Shown: one piece after another, positions 23,201 through 47,224 of the stretch
How the letters are laid out: the number at the start of each line of letters is the position of its first letter
Position numbering within the stretch: position 1 is the stretch's first letter
Assembly: GCF_040436345.1 (NCBI RefSeq)
Contig: NC_133225.1
Span: 24,420,540 to 24,484,539 of the forward strand
DNA length: 64,000 bases
Reading direction: 5' to 3'
From: Pagrus major
Taxonomy: Eukaryota; Chordata; Actinopteri; Spariformes; Sparidae
Notes under the pieces: generated by a model
The model's database searches: none
The model's input: only the letters and a program-made list of their open reading frames with translations
What the model was told of the DNA's origin: nothing
Position numbers and translations under genes: made by a program

Positions 23201-26200
23201 CTTGACGGTTAAAATAAATGCTTTTCTGATTCAGGTTTGATTTAAAAGTCAACGGTGAAGGTGAAAGGTTTGAAAGCTTTGCAATGATTTTTATGGTGCT
23301 TTGCCTCCTCAATCATTATCTATATGCCTGTTTTAACTGGAAACAACAGCAATCCTGAAATAAAAGGGGATATAAAAGTATTCATTAATGACCAGACTTC
23401 ACTTCAGTCCAACAAGCAGCACCTGTTTTAACACACTGCTTATTCTGGCATCCTACAGTAAAAACAGAGCTGCTTCTCTGGCAATCTTTGATGAAGTGAA
23501 ACAAAGGAATCACCAGCAATCCCAGAGGGAGGTGATGCTATGTAGACTTGAAGCAGCTGTTAGCAGAAATGTGGTGAGGTTACACAGCATTCTTGGAACC
23601 AATAAAACCTCAGAACAGAACATTTAATTCCCGCATTGACTCGAAGAACTCAGCAGCAACCGGGCTTGTGAACAGCCTCCAGCTATTTGATGCTTGCTTG
23701 ACTTTAAACAGTGCCGTCCGTACTTCACCTGAACAGTGAGCACTATGGAGAACATTACACACAAATAGACAAGCAGACTGTGTAATACTGATTCTGAAGA
23801 GGTCTCACTATGGGCGAGGAAACGTTAAATCGCTGAGCGCATTAATGATTCTGCAGTCCTGTCTTTACAACGCCTTCATGTTTCAAAGTAATGCATTTAA
23901 ACTGATGTGAACTGGAAACACATCAGATGCTTGATCCTGGATACAGTCTCCTTCAGTGCAAACTACTTTAAAAATACATCTGACCAGCTGTTTGAAAGAT
24001 GTGTGAAAAAGTTATGTTAAAGAAATGTGTGTTTTATTTCTGTATCGTGAATTCTGCTGATCCTACAAAGCCAAAGCGCAGGAACTCCAATGTTGGAGTC
24101 ATGACTGGAATTGAACTTTTAAATGTTTGTTTGATCTTGAGACATTAAGTTCAAACTTGCTCTATCTTAGAGAACAATGGATGTAAAAAAAACTACAAAA
24201 TCCAATCAAAAGCCATGGCAGACCACAGTAAGCATAGGTACTGCGCTCTGCCTTGAGTTTTCTGAGGTTACAGGTCACAAAATATTACTCGAGGATCGCT
24301 TGAATGTTTCTCATAAACTCGTCGATTTCAACTTTTTAATCATGCAAACATTAAAAACAGATATGATGGAAAAAGAAACAAGATGTTCTCAGGAAAAAGA
24401 CAAGAAGAAGATTGTTGTTACTGCAGTTTGTTGTTGCACAACCTATATATCTTTTTTAGGTCATACAAAGACAGAGTGCTGTGTCTGCATTTTTGAAGCC
24501 TTTCCTCAGTTTCATAGTGTAGTTACTGTGGTTAGGCTTTGTAGGGCAGCATACTGTGTATTCCTGTCAATCAAACTTGATTGTGGTGACTCAATAAGAG
24601 ACTAGCAGTAGTTTCAGTGATGTGATGACCAAGCGAAGATTTCTGCCATGTAACAGCAGTGTACCTGGTTCATATACTGCTTGTCAGATTTCATACTATT
24701 CTCTCTTGATGTTTCCTCTCAAACAATCCGATAAAGGCAAAATACCATAAAGATTATCGAACGACACAACATTGTTTGCATCGTCCAAACCCATTCAATC
24801 ATGCGTTAGAGAATGGTGAACTGTTTGAATGATTATTGTTTGATATTTGATAAAGTAGCTGTGATTATCCGACTAAATGTTTGCTGCGATCAAGTCTGTC
24901 AGCTGTCAGACAGCTTTGCAGGCAGCAGCGCAGACTGTGATATCATTATGCAGCGTTGGTAGCGAGCACAACTGCACAGCTGTGTTGCACAAAAATGCTT
25001 TTCAGATATCCTTAAATTTTTACATTGTCTCTCAGTGACAGCAGGCACAATAACATCTTGAGGCAAAAGCATCAAAACATTTGCCACCATAAGCTTTTAG
25101 AGGGACTCAAATCGTTTGAATGTTTTAAAAAAATCATCATGTGAGCTTCACTACAGTCACTGTCTGGCTTTAAACAACATTTATGATGCAGCACAGAGTA
25201 TATCCCTTTATTAGCAGCAGTGTTGGAAGTCACACTGAGTGGATTGGGAGGATGATAAACATGTTGGGAATTTTTCCAACTTGTATTTCAGATTCAAATG
25301 GTTCCTCTGAATTTTTTCTTTTTGAAGAAAGTTTGAAGCAGCATGAGACCAAACCGACAGGGAAAGGAAACAACTCACGGAGGAGCTGCCACACATCATC
25401 CAGACAAACCCGACACCACAGATCTCTTATATTTGATACTATCCTCATAGAACTTCATTCCTTTTAAAATTCATTTCCAGAAATGCATACCTGTAGATAT
25501 TATATATATATATATATTGCACAACATTTATATGTACATTTGAAATAAATATAATTAAATAAAATGTGTCTCTTCATTTTTTGCTATGTTTTTTAACCTA
25601 GCTCTATCTTGTTCATATTTTCTCCCACCTGGTGTTTTAATGTAAGAAAAGAATAAGCGGGGCACCAGAATACAAAATAAAAGTAAAAACATAAAAAAGG
25701 CCAAACGAAAAGGCTCAGATGAATAATGAAAACAAAATACCTGCTAATACCTGAAATATCCATGTATGGATACCAGGTGAGACAACTGAATCAAATGTAA
25801 CACATCAGTATGGAGCAGATTTCAGCTGGATCACCCCTCCCTCATTTACTCCACTGTGGCCTTCACTAAATCCGAGGCTGACATCTTTTCAAGACATTTA
25901 AACAAAGTACTGTAAACATCGGAAGGATTTAAATGGCACTCTGAGGACGGACGCCGTCAAATCCTTCTTGTAAAACCACACTGAGGAACAGGGAGACAAC
26001 TGAAGAAGGGTAGGGAACCTTCAAGAACCAGGGCTGCAAAGAGTCTGAAACACTCCAGTTTGATTGACCTCGCTTTGGCATCAGACCAACACCCGCACTG
26101 ATCACAAAAACTGACACCTTTTAGCTCCTTTAAGAGGAGGAACCAGAAGCAAACACCTCGAGCACCGTTCCACGAACACCTCGGAGCATTTCAGACACTT

Positions 26201-26371
26201 TTCAACCTGGTTCTTGAGACCCTCAGCTAACGATCCTTACTAGGTTACAGAAAGAAGCGGGAAAGTGAGTGAGAAGGGTGATGGAGTATGGACCCGAGGC
26301 CCTGGGGTCCAGCTAAAGGAGGAGGAGGAGGAGGAGGAGGGAGGAAAAGGGTTTTGGGGCTGTAGTCAGCT
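20300..26371. other. Region between jund and rab3a coding sequence, probably incl. rab3a 3' UTR
   Basis: jund and rab3a converge here. No protein-coding exon was recognised. On the minus strand an AATAAA (22550-22545) could end a long rab3a 3' UTR, but a nearer site is possible. A 142-codon open frame at 24177-24605 has no recognisable motif or splice context. Repeats are sparse compared with the rest of the window. Confidence 0.4.
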
Positions 26372-36464
<10,093 letters not shown>

Positions 36465-36524
36465 CTGTGGACAGAGAGGAAGGAGAAAACAAAGCTTTAA
36501 TCAAATGGCCTCTATGACCATTAG

Positions 36525-36860
36525 ATGCTGTGTCCCCCCTGTACAGAGGCTGCGTCCCCCTTATATACAGAGGCTGTGTCCCCCATGTACAGAGGGTGCG
36601 TCCCCCTTATATACAGAGGCTGTGTCTCCCCATGTACGGAGGGTGCGTCCCCTTTATATACAGAGGCTGTGTCTCCCCATGTACGGAGGCTGCGTCCCCC
36701 TTATATACAGAGGCTGTGTCTCCCCATGTACGGAGGCTGCGTCCCCCTTATATACAGAGGCTGTGTCCCCCTCCTGTACAGAGGCTGCTTCCCCCTTATA
36801 TACAGAGGCTGTGTCCCCCTCCTGTACAGAGGCTGATTTCCCCTTATATACAGTGGCTGT
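36525..36860. repeat. 46-bp minisatellite (VNTR) just upstream of the rab3a start exon
   Basis: Seven units of about 46 bp, each with TATATACAGAGGCTGTGTC and a second half GTACAGAGGCTGCGTCCCCC. Units differ by few bases. The array begins about 60 bases before the acceptor of the ATG exon. Read in the gene's direction, every unit contains TATATAAG. Open frames through it are repeat artefacts. Confidence 0.95.
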
Positions 36861-39145
36861 ACAGAGGCATGTGTATTTTGTGTGTTTTCTTTCCACGAGT
36901 CTGAAAGAAGACATGTCATGGAGTCAAAATGTGTAATGTGAACACACTGCTGTTGTAACTGTGTGTAACAGAATTTTTGTGATGTAAAACATTAAAATGA
37001 AACACACAAAAAATAAATTGTTCTGCACAATTTGAATTGAACCAGAATGGCTTTGTACTGTGATTTATGTGTATGCGTGTAGGTGATGATGAGGGTCAAG
37101 ATCACAGAGGATCTCACACCCCTCCCTCCACAGCTCTGGTGGCAGTGCTTTAAAAATAGATGACAGTGACCTTTCCTGAAAGAACACATTTGAATTTTCT
37201 GTTTGATCCACACTCTATTAACACTCTTTCAGGGCAAGGTGAATTGCTCAAATCTATGCTATACATCTGAAGCCAAAAATCCCCCATAAAGTGCATTTAT
37301 ATATATTAGTTTAGTATATATTAGTTTGAATATTAATTAAATGTCATTTTTCAAGCAAAACTTTCGACTATTTTGTTTCAGCTTTTCAAGTGTGAGGATT
37401 TGCTGTTTGCCTCGTCATGATGATAGTAAATTGAATATATTTGCTTCTTGGGCTGTAGGAACTTATAACAGATGCTTTTCACAACATTTTATGAAATGAT
37501 AAATCGATTAATTGAGAAAATAATCAGAGACTCTTGCTGATTTAGATGCAGGGCGACATCTCCAAGGCATGGACAGAATGTGAATGTTTCCTGGATGTTA
37601 GCACAGGCAGCCTGCCTTCTTTGAATTAATAACTGTCCCCATTTAAAAAACATAAGCGAGAAACACAATGTAATGAAATTAAATTCAAGAAACCCCCGAG
37701 AAGAAAGCATCAGAGACGCTTTATCATCCAGAAAAGGTCACAAATTTAATGAGTGTTTAGACAAAAGATGGGAGTCTGTCAGCATCTGTTAGACTCAGCA
37801 TTACAGATGATAGTGATTAACTAGTCAGCCTTAAACACTGCACATTTGCTTCATGGTGATTAATCAAAGCAGCACATTGCAAAGTCAGGGGAAACCAGGG
37901 AACCCATCTGAGTTTTCTCTCAGCGTTGGAGACAAATTGCTTAATCAGTCACAATCAGCTGGGGATGCGTGAGGAATAATTCAAAGCAGAAGCAGCTGCA
38001 GGTTTAAGTTAGTTAAGTTAGTTTAGATTTTGATATTCACCAGCTGGATGTGATTTTTACATCAATAGCTCTGTGTCGATTTAAATACTCAAAGACCTAG
38101 ACGGCTAAAATAGTTAGAAGCTAAAAAAGTTATTGTTCTAAAATGTTTTGAAGAGCTAATCCTATCCATACACCTTAAAAACTCAGGTAAAGTGGAGTTT
38201 TTCAGCTTTTCAGTGGCGTCACACGTCTTGTTTGGGCTCCTCAGTGAACGTGATAACAGCATCATGTTTTGCATCATTTATTCATCAAGAAAACCAACAT
38301 AGTTTCTTCCTCTGGGCCAACGGGCAATGGTTGAAGCTGAGCTACTCTTGTTGTTCATGTTCAATGGATAATATATTTCACTGAACAAAGTCACTTGGCT
38401 TCAGTGTCTTCTGCTATGATTTAATAACCCTCCTATTTACTCTGAACTTTTTGTAAACATCTACATGGTTGGTAAATGAAATATAGGATTACACCTGTTT
38501 GTCACTGAAGAACCAAGGATGATATTAAAATAAATGGCTGGAACTTTCTAAGGAAAGGTCAGATGTAGAATACAGACGATGTAGTACAACTTTTTAAACA
38601 AAGAAAGCTAAACTTCTGAGTGGGGCTTTTTTTATTTCTGGAAAATTCATCCATTGTCAGACAAGACAAATGTAAAACTCGACTTTAAATGAGTCGGACT
38701 TAAACTTAATTTATGGCACTTGATGCTGACTGATAGAATGGGGTAGGAAAAACAAAATAAATACAGCTAAGTCCGCCGTATAAATTGTTCTAGGACTTTG
38801 AGGGTTACCTTCATGGGAGGAGTCTCAGGCCTACAGCTGAAGTTACAGTCATGGAGAGATGTAGTCTGACACCAACAATGACACCACAGAGAAGTAAGTA
38901 CTGTATATGCAAGTGGTAACTTTAGATTTCATAGCCCACACACAATCCATTATGGAAGGCAGCTACAACAGCTGGAGGCTAGGCTAGCCAAGATAAGACT
39001 ACTTTCTGCATTTACTATAGATTGGACTCAAGGACAATTGAGATTTCTGTCATTAAAACTGTTAGAGTCACATGCTGCTTGCCTACATTGACTCTGTCCT
39101 CACTAAAGTACTAAAGTATGAGAAAAACACCCAACATTCAGGCCG

Positions 39146-39214
39146 GGTCCCCCCATGTACAGAGGCTGTGTCCCCCATGTACAGAGGCTGTGTCCTCCTT
39201 ATATACAGAGGCTG
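39146..39214. repeat. Isolated relic of the rab3a minisatellite
   Basis: Two to three partial units with ATGTACAGAGGCTGTGTCC and TTATATACAGAGGCTG, the same sequence as the array at 36.5 kb, about 2.3 kb away. Confidence 0.85.
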
Positions 39215-40119
39215 ACACCAAAAACTTTATTTACAGATCTGGATTTTTTCTAACTTTCTGATGGCAGAAATGCTAGAGTAAAGAATGAAAAAAAGAGAGA
39301 AAGCTTGAGATATAAGTCTCGTCACACAGCAGGATTATCCCTGCATTAAGCGAGTGTGACTGTCTGATCATCAATTGTTAAAAGTTACAGAAGTGGTCGG
39401 ACACAGCTCCTGCTCCCCCTAATCTGATGTTAAAAAGGTGTCCGAGGCTTTTCAACCATCCGACAAGAAGTTCTGAAAAGGGATACTGGCACCTTAAAGG
39501 GGCTCTGTTGAACTTCTGCGTTGTGCTGGTAGGTCGTTAGTTTATGTTAACAGACTCCATTTCTGAACTAACATTAGCAGCATTAGCTCTCTGTTATTGG
39601 AGTGGAGAGAGACACTGAGACGTGGCACTTTAATTCCAGCTTCAGCAGGAAAACTATCAGCTACGTGACCTGAAACGTGCAGCAGTTGCTGGTACGTAAC
39701 CACGTTCCAGCTACCACTGGATAACAAGAATTCAGGGCTACAAAGGCTAAAAGGGGAGGAAACCTTGTTGACTCTTGAGAGCACAATGAGTGGAGCCCAC
39801 AGGCCTCAGAGTCCCAGCACCCTGCTCTATATTTAGACTCTTATCTCGACTCGGCTGCAGTGCAACACGAGAACTCTCAGGGAAAAAAGCACAAACAAAA
39901 CAACTGCACCCTCCTCAGATCAGGTTACATGACGGAACACAGAGATGCTAAATAATGAAGACGCACAGACCCTTCCTCAGCACACTGATGTCTTTCACTG
40001 CAAGCGGAGTTATAACAGGAAGTGACAAAGAAAAATGAAGCCAGAAATCAGACAAAAATCATTTTGATCATTTTTGGTCTATTTTGGTTGAAGAGGATTT
40101 TTTTTCCAGGCTCCCAATT

Positions 40120-40205
40120 TGAGAACATCCGAACAAACAGCAGCACGGTTGTCGATTTATATTTGGCTGATGACGAATTCTCCTCTGTCTCTGACGTCAG
40201 CAATT
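40120..40205 (-). promoter_or_regulatory. Candidate promoter with CRE and TATA box, possibly for rab3a
   Basis: On the minus strand a perfect CRE, TGACGTCA (40199-40192), is followed about 30 bases later by AAATATAAAT (about 40163-40154), a TATA-like box. A start near 40130 would point towards rab3a. No clear donor was identified downstream, so the link to rab3a is inferred from strand and position. Confidence 0.35.
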
Positions 40206-43200
40206 CCTCACGAATCTGCAGCCTGCAGCTCCTGCGTGCACTTCAAAAGACTGCATGATTTGCAATAAATATTAAGGGTTATTAAGAGTCAGCATTTTAA
40301 CCTTGTGGTTAAATGATGCTGCTGAACTTGATTGGTGTTCAACTGAGATGACTGAGAATGTGAGACTGGATGCTCTGCAGTGAAGTGAACTGCAGTGTGA
40401 CTCACTGAGGATGAGAGAGAGTAATCCACACCAACGACAAGAGCTGAGAACAAGGAGACGCACAGCAAAGGTCCTAAATGAAGCAACTGAACCACATTGA
40501 TATGACTTTCCAATTAACCTTTAACTAACATAAGAGGGACAATATCCAACAACATCAGAAGCACATGAGACATATAAACTAATTTTACATGATTTCTCTA
40601 AGTTCATGTGAATTCTCTTGGTAGGTCAGTATTTCAATTAAATGTATTTAAGATACATATGTGATTACCTTTTGCTATTTTGTTACAAAAAAATTGTAAT
40701 TTGAAACAAAACACTTTAAGAGATAGTATTTGGGTATCTAAAAAAATAAAACACATTATTGGTAGGAACAGGAAAAATGGTCTTTTAAAAGGTTTGTTTA
40801 ACTGGTCTGAGAATAAAAACATATTTAAAATGTATAATATTGTGTACATACAGTGTGTATGTGTGCGTTATTGTATTCCTCAGAATGTTTTTACCGTGAC
40901 TTTAATACAGACTCTTAATGGACTCACCTTGAGATCTACATGAACAAAATGTGACTTTTTGTTACATGATTTACAATGTGTAGCTGTAAATCTGTAAATA
41001 TTAGGCCCATAATGTGTAAACACCATACATTTATATTCACTAAAGAGATTATCTTTACATTTCCTTATTTAATACAAGATCTGAAGCAAAAATTAAATGA
41101 GAAAAACTGACAGAAATATAGATTGGTGACTTACAACATACAGTGTCTTAGTAAGTTGTCGACTCACTACAAGTCTGTAAACTCAACACTACTCATCCAA
41201 AATGTATTCCATTATTCTGATGACTGTGGTGGAGACTGACGAGATGAACAGCACCAGTCAAACCTCAGACGAAAGGAAATGATGTGGGAAAACATGATGT
41301 ATGACATTAATGTTTGTTTCATGTATTAACGTGAGGAGGGTTTCAGCTTTCTCACTGGTCTAATCAGAACAGATGTTTTCTGCTGCTGCTGTTTTTTGTC
41401 TCTGTAAGTGGGAAGATTTTAAAGGACATTTCGCAAAAATAACAATAAACTTTCAATAACATAACGTTAACATCAGACTTATAGACCTAAGATGTCTTTT
41501 ATTTGTCTCCATCTGTAGACCATCACTGAACTACATTATTAGTCACTGTGAACCAAAACTGAAAATGTGACAAAGACTGTTCCTCTGCCTCCGACTAAAG
41601 CAAACCTGCTGGAAGTGAGTTCACACTTGATCACAGTCGGGGTTTGGCGTTGGATTTCGTCTTTGGCCGGCCTTATTAAAAATGTATCTACTCGTGTTAC
41701 TGGTGCACCAAAGTGTCCACTCAGCTCGGCAGATATTTCTGCCCATGCGCTTTTTATTGACGAGTTTCTTCGAGCTGAGTCAGCGGCGTTGCAGCGACAG
41801 CACATTAGGAAACAGCACCAAGTTTTAAACTTAGAAACAGACATTCAAGCCAAGTTCTTACGGTCAGTTTAGAGTTCACTTTCCCTCTTAACTTTTGGAT
41901 TATCTTGGCTTCACATCGTAGATGCAGGAAGAGTCACATCTTTCCTGTCATTACTGTGTCGTCCTCCTTCCTTTTCCTCACATTAAACATATTTCTACTG
42001 AGAATGACCCCCCACTACAGGAATGTTTTCTTAAAATGTGGATTTATAGCACTTGTTCTGAACCAAAGTTCTGGTTTGATACCTTAAAATGAAACATAGG
42101 AGCAGCAGTTAAAGGAGGTTAAACATGATCAGCCACTGTTGGCAGCCTGGATCTTGTCAAACACTGTCACACACAGACGTGTGCTGGCTTCACAGGAGTG
42201 AACTGTTGAGTGTCTGCTGTTATGTGACAGCACGGTGAGATTACTGCAGCCTTTCCTCTGCGTCTCAGAGATTAGCTGCAGAGAAGAGAGTTGGCTTAAC
42301 CTTCACTAAACACTAATTTGATACAGGAGCTTACAGACTGAGGCCTCTGTTTTTAATCTCAAAGTAATTAACAAATTCTCATTATGCAAATGTCGTTCAG
42401 GCTGCAGGACGCTGCCGCTGCTTTCATTTGGCCTCCATAGTGAACTGCCTTTGAACAAATCTGCAGGTCAGGTGAGCTAAGAGAGCCTCCAGAACACATG
42501 TGCTTGTTACCTCTCATGATTTAAAGTGATAAGAAGATGAACAGTGGACTAGACACTTTTGATCAAAGGAACTTTGATTTTTTTCATATGGGTAGACATT
42601 AGATTTCGGTGTTTTGTTCTAGGACACATTGAGATGTGAAAATATCTTGTAAAATTTGAACCAACAACCCCAAGACCAGCACTCTCAGGCTGTATTCAGA
42701 CGACTGATTTTTGATACATATCGATACTGAATATTTGAAGGTTAGAATACTTATTTTCTGCAGCACTGACACACCAGTAGGAGCCGCACTTTCTTGCTCT
42801 CTCTTCGAGTTGACACGCACATTTATTTTATTATCTTTTATAGCCTTGTTGTATTTATTTCTTCATAAAAACATAAAATTATATGCACTTAATGTTGTGT
42901 CCAGTTTCCCCATGATGTCAAATATCAATAGTTTTCAAGGTATTGTATTAAATTTGGTAAATTCTGGTATCTCGACAAGACTATTTCAGACCAAATCAGG
43001 CATTGTGAGGAGTACTGCAGGAATGTGTGGCAGTGTGCGAGTTTAAAAAGTAATGTTTATTTTGCACGTTCCTCGTGGTCCTGCTTTTATAAATCTAGTG
43101 AAGTTTCCTAATTTGTTTAAGGGATTAACTTTTGACTTAAGAAATCCTGTTATTTCAGGGGAACTGGTGGTTCTACTTCCTCTCTTAGATCCTGCTACAA

Positions 43201-44679
43201 GAGCAGTTTAATATCGGAACAATTACAGCTTATAGCACAGTTGTGAAGCTTTGTGGCTTTCCTGTGGCAACTTAAAATACTTACAGGATTATTATCACTG
43301 CTGTTAACCAACCAATCTGATTGCCGGTTTGTGCGATTGGTCACCGTAGCATGATATCAGGTTGTGTCTCTCCAAAAGTCAATTCTGTTTCACCTTTTCG
43401 CCACAGGGCCAGAGTGTTTTTGATTTTTTCTAGCATCCCCTGCGGTCTGCATCGGAGCCTGGCAGATACTGGAATCGATGCCGAATTGGAATTCAATATT
43501 TATAAATTACCCCAAGCATCTTTTTCTGCATCAAAAATGTTCATATTTTCTGAGATAATGTCACTCAAATTCACACTTTTCTTTTCTTTCTTTTCTTGAC
43601 ACCATGCATGGTACACCTGGTGTCAAAGATGTGAACCAGTATGCACATTCTCACCCTCTGTGAATTTTTATACATTCGTAAATCTCTGTGGAAAGTGGCG
43701 TTAGAACACTTTTCGTCTGTACGTATAGTTGATACATTTGGCCCCTGATGTCTTGTTTTGTTCGACCAACAGTCAAAAACCAAAGATATTCAATATACAA
43801 TTATATAAAACATTAAAAAAAACTCACCAAATCCTCACAGTGGAGGAGATTTTTTAGCATTTTGCAAAAAAATTACTCCACACAATCAATCAGCGTATTG
43901 TCTGTTTGCTGTAACAGAAGTAACTATGTGATCCACATATGTTTGTAATCTATATTCTCTTCCATATTTCCAGTTTGACGTTTACCTTCATTGCTCTTTT
44001 ATAACAGTTTTCTTCATTATTTTTCTCTGTATTATTTCTTACTTCTGAGATTACTGTCCATTTGGCTGCTGAATGTGCTGACTCATGACTCTGCTTCCCC
44101 ACAGAGATCAATACCGTCTCATCATCATAACCATCATTGTTATTTTCAATTTGACATCTGACAGATATCTCTCAATACATCTCTAAAATCTTTTTATATT
44201 TGCTTGCCAGGTGTGACAAGTCTGAATGATGGAGTTAGGCCCTGAGACAAAAGTAACAACAGTGGTTTATTGAAAGTAATATTGATTAATATTGACTATT
44301 TTTGTTTTTCGATTTCCTGTTCTATGTATTTCCCATGTGTCAAAGTGATTCTGAGGGTTACAAGAGGGAGATAAAATATCTCTGAACATTTCATAATGAC
44401 ACTATGTCAGCCGCTACAAACTGACTTAGAGATTAAAATCATCTTCGGACGCAGAGACAAGACTGAATGTCAGGAGGGACATGACTTGAGAGTTTGACCC
44501 AGGCAAAGACGGCAAAATGGTCACCGACACTAGCTGCTAAGGACACCTCCTTAGCTCCTCTGTCATGGAGGGGGAGGAAGCGGAGATGGAGGAGCAGGAG
44601 GGGGTACATGCTTTCAATCAGGCCTTGAATATTTAGGCCTTTGTAGGCAGAGAGAAATGATGAATCCACCTCTCTGAGC

Positions 44680-44985
44680 AATGGTGTTACTGCTGTGTCC
44701 AACAAAAAGTAGTTACAGGCCTGAGAACCCAGTCGCCAGAATAAATGTTGGCAGTGGACGTTTCTGCAAACCACGGACATGTTGGAGCTTTATGCTTCTT
44801 CTGGTTCTTTTTAAAATTTTAAGTTGTGACAATGCTGTGCTTATGATTTGGCTTAAAATACCCGTTTTATTACCCAAAACACATCTGGAGATGTCCCAAC
44901 TTCTCATCCTAATTTTTTTCCTTTTTGTCGCCATCAACCATCTGAAAATTGTCCCGAGGTCTCCTTAAGGCATCCAGTGCTGTCA
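44680..44985 (+). repeat. Dispersed fish repeat, family copy 3
   Basis: Shares AATAAATGTTGGCA, ACGTTTCTGCAAACC and CTTAAAATACCCGTTTT-like words with the copy at 14.04 kb. A further short fragment seems to lie at 45.12-45.24 kb. Confidence 0.45.
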
Positions 44986-45889
44986 CTCTGACAAATGCTG
45001 AAACACTGTGGTCCATCATAAAAATAAAATACCCGGTGGCTTAACACGAATATTGGCACACAGTACCGCTCTGCAACTCTACAATCTCCTCCAGCTCCTG
45101 ATATGAAAGTCAGGTCATAAACATGTAATGTGAACGTGATCTGACACGTAGTGTAGTAGGCATGACAGATGTGGATGTATGAGTGGTTTGCAGAAATGCT
45201 GCCAACGTTTTATCCAGACTGGCGACTTGGCTGGGCATGAGGTTGAGTCACTAAGAATATTTGATGTCACCGATGACAAACAAGCATGTTTTTTATATAA
45301 CATGGAGCACTGAAGATTGTATTTTTAAAATATTTTGATGATAAAAAGCCCTGAAACTATGGAGAAGAGTTCTGCTCATCTATCAGCCTTCACTGATGGT
45401 CAGTAGTCACACCTTCAGTTCTCTGCCTGAGTACGTGTTGTTTATTTAAAATCCTAATTCAATCATGACTAAGAGTTGTGACTTTCTGTGCTGGACTATG
45501 ACATCATCAAGCTCGCCTCTAAACCTGTCACCTAAAGGCGATTGATGTCCTCCTGGAGCAGATTGATCCAGAGCTAAGTGCTGCTGCAGTCTGCTAGTCA
45601 GGCCCATTTAATCAGTGTTGGGAGGCTTCCTGCAGAGTGACAGCTAATCCTCGACTGATCCCAGATCATCCAAACACCTTCCTGCTCTAAGACAGTTACT
45701 GAGACACCTGCTGAGACGACAGACAGACTCGTCTTCAGACAAACACTCAGAGCATAAAACATAGTTTCACTTGAACACATATTTCTCAGTGAGGTGGGGA
45801 TAATCTCATTGGTTTCAGTTAAAATTTGCTAAATTCATAAACTCAAAGAACAAAATCTGGCAACCTTATAACGTCTTTGAAGTGGAAAG

Positions 45890-46300
45890 TGCTTTACTTC
45901 AGTATTTAGATTTCTTTATACTTCTGCAGATATTGCACTTTTTTTCTTCACTACTTTTATTTAGTAACTTTAGTTACTAGTTACTTTGTAGATTTAGATA
46001 AACAATATCAAAAAAGTATGATTTATTACTATAGGATAACTGATAAGGTCATTGAAGCTCACAAGCTACCAGCATCATTTAAAGTAATTAAAATTAGCTC
46101 CACCTTCACTAGCTGCAACACTGGAGTGACTTTCACAATAACACATCCTTAATTTGAATCCAGTAATATCATATGCATTACACTGAAATGAGACATATTG
46201 ATTAATGAGTAGCTACTTCTACTTTTGATACTAAATGCTCATGCTTTTGTACTTTTGCTCAAGTAAAATTTTGAATGCATACTTTTACTTGTAACAGAGT
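45890..46300. repeat. Dispersed AGTACTTTACT/ACTCAAGTA-type repeat
   Basis: AT-rich block with TACTTCAGTATTTAG, TACTTCTACTTTTG and CTCAAGTAAAATTTTGAATG. The same wording recurs at 31.43, 47.24-47.68 and 53.45-53.60 kb. No protein. Confidence 0.5.
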
Positions 46301-47224
46301 CATTCCACCCCGTCATACTGGCAGTAAGGGGAAATAACCTGTATTGACAATAACCATGATATTTTAAAAATGTGATATTCATATCGAGTTAATAAGACAC
46401 ATATGATTAATATCATGCAGCCTCAATAATACAATGCCTGTTGAATAATTCTTGTTTCGTTTCTTTCCGTTCTCACTTCGTCATAGTAGGTGGCAGTAAT
46501 GGGCCTTAACGTTGGTCGCCACCAAGGATGTTACATTGAATCTGGAAACAGTGTTGAAGACAGAACCTCATTCATTCCTATGTAAGCTGCTCAGCGGCGC
46601 TTTGAAGCCGAAAATGCTTGACTTCCAGGATATGACACAACTAGGATCTTCTGTGAAGAGACGCTCAAAAACAAAATCATCCACCATGAATGTATATCAC
46701 TAATAACAACACACAATAACTTTAAAGATGAATTTGACTGATTTGAATTTCTATAGATACAGCATCAATATCGTTATCATTAATTCTTTTGGTTAGATAA
46801 TCGTGAAAATCTGAATCGTGACAGAACTACACTAGATTAAGTTAGTAAAAGATCTGATGACTTCCTCTAACACTAGCTGTTGAACTTTGAGGGTCAGTCA
46901 GCTTAACTGGCTAAGCTGAATATCTTGCTAGCAGCAGGGGCGTCCAATCTATTTCATGTGTCAAAAGATCAACTGTAACAAAAGCAGTTACTTCTTTACA
47001 GCCTCTATTTAAGCAGAATTTACAACCAAAAGCATTCAAGAGCACATTTCATGGTACCTCCTACTCAACAAGTTCATACGCCTGACAGTGTAGGAGCCCT
47101 TGAACGCAGCATATCAAAAAGCGGTCTGACTGAAACTGGCAAGGTAAAAATGCACATGGTAGAGATTCTTGTCAAGTCCACAGGCCTGTACTTCTGCATC
47201 GAGCAGATCTCACATGAGATGGTA

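Noticed and set aside
24177..24605. 142-codon open frame
   Set aside because: No recognisable domain, no splice or promoter context, and it lies in the probable rab3a 3' region on the opposite strand.
36525..36860. CRISPR-like array
   Set aside because: Units follow each other without unique spacers, and this is a vertebrate genome.
36505..36936. Open frames of about 100-143 codons on both strands
   Set aside because: They arise because the minisatellite unit has few stops; the residues simply repeat with the unit.
41539..41872. Possible MADF/Myb-like fragment on the minus strand (SAWAEISAEL)
   Set aside because: Only about ten residues look similar; the rest of the domain and any transposon context are missing.
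44439..44780. Minus-strand 113-codon frame
   Set aside because: It overlaps the dispersed repeat at 44.7 kb and matches no known protein.
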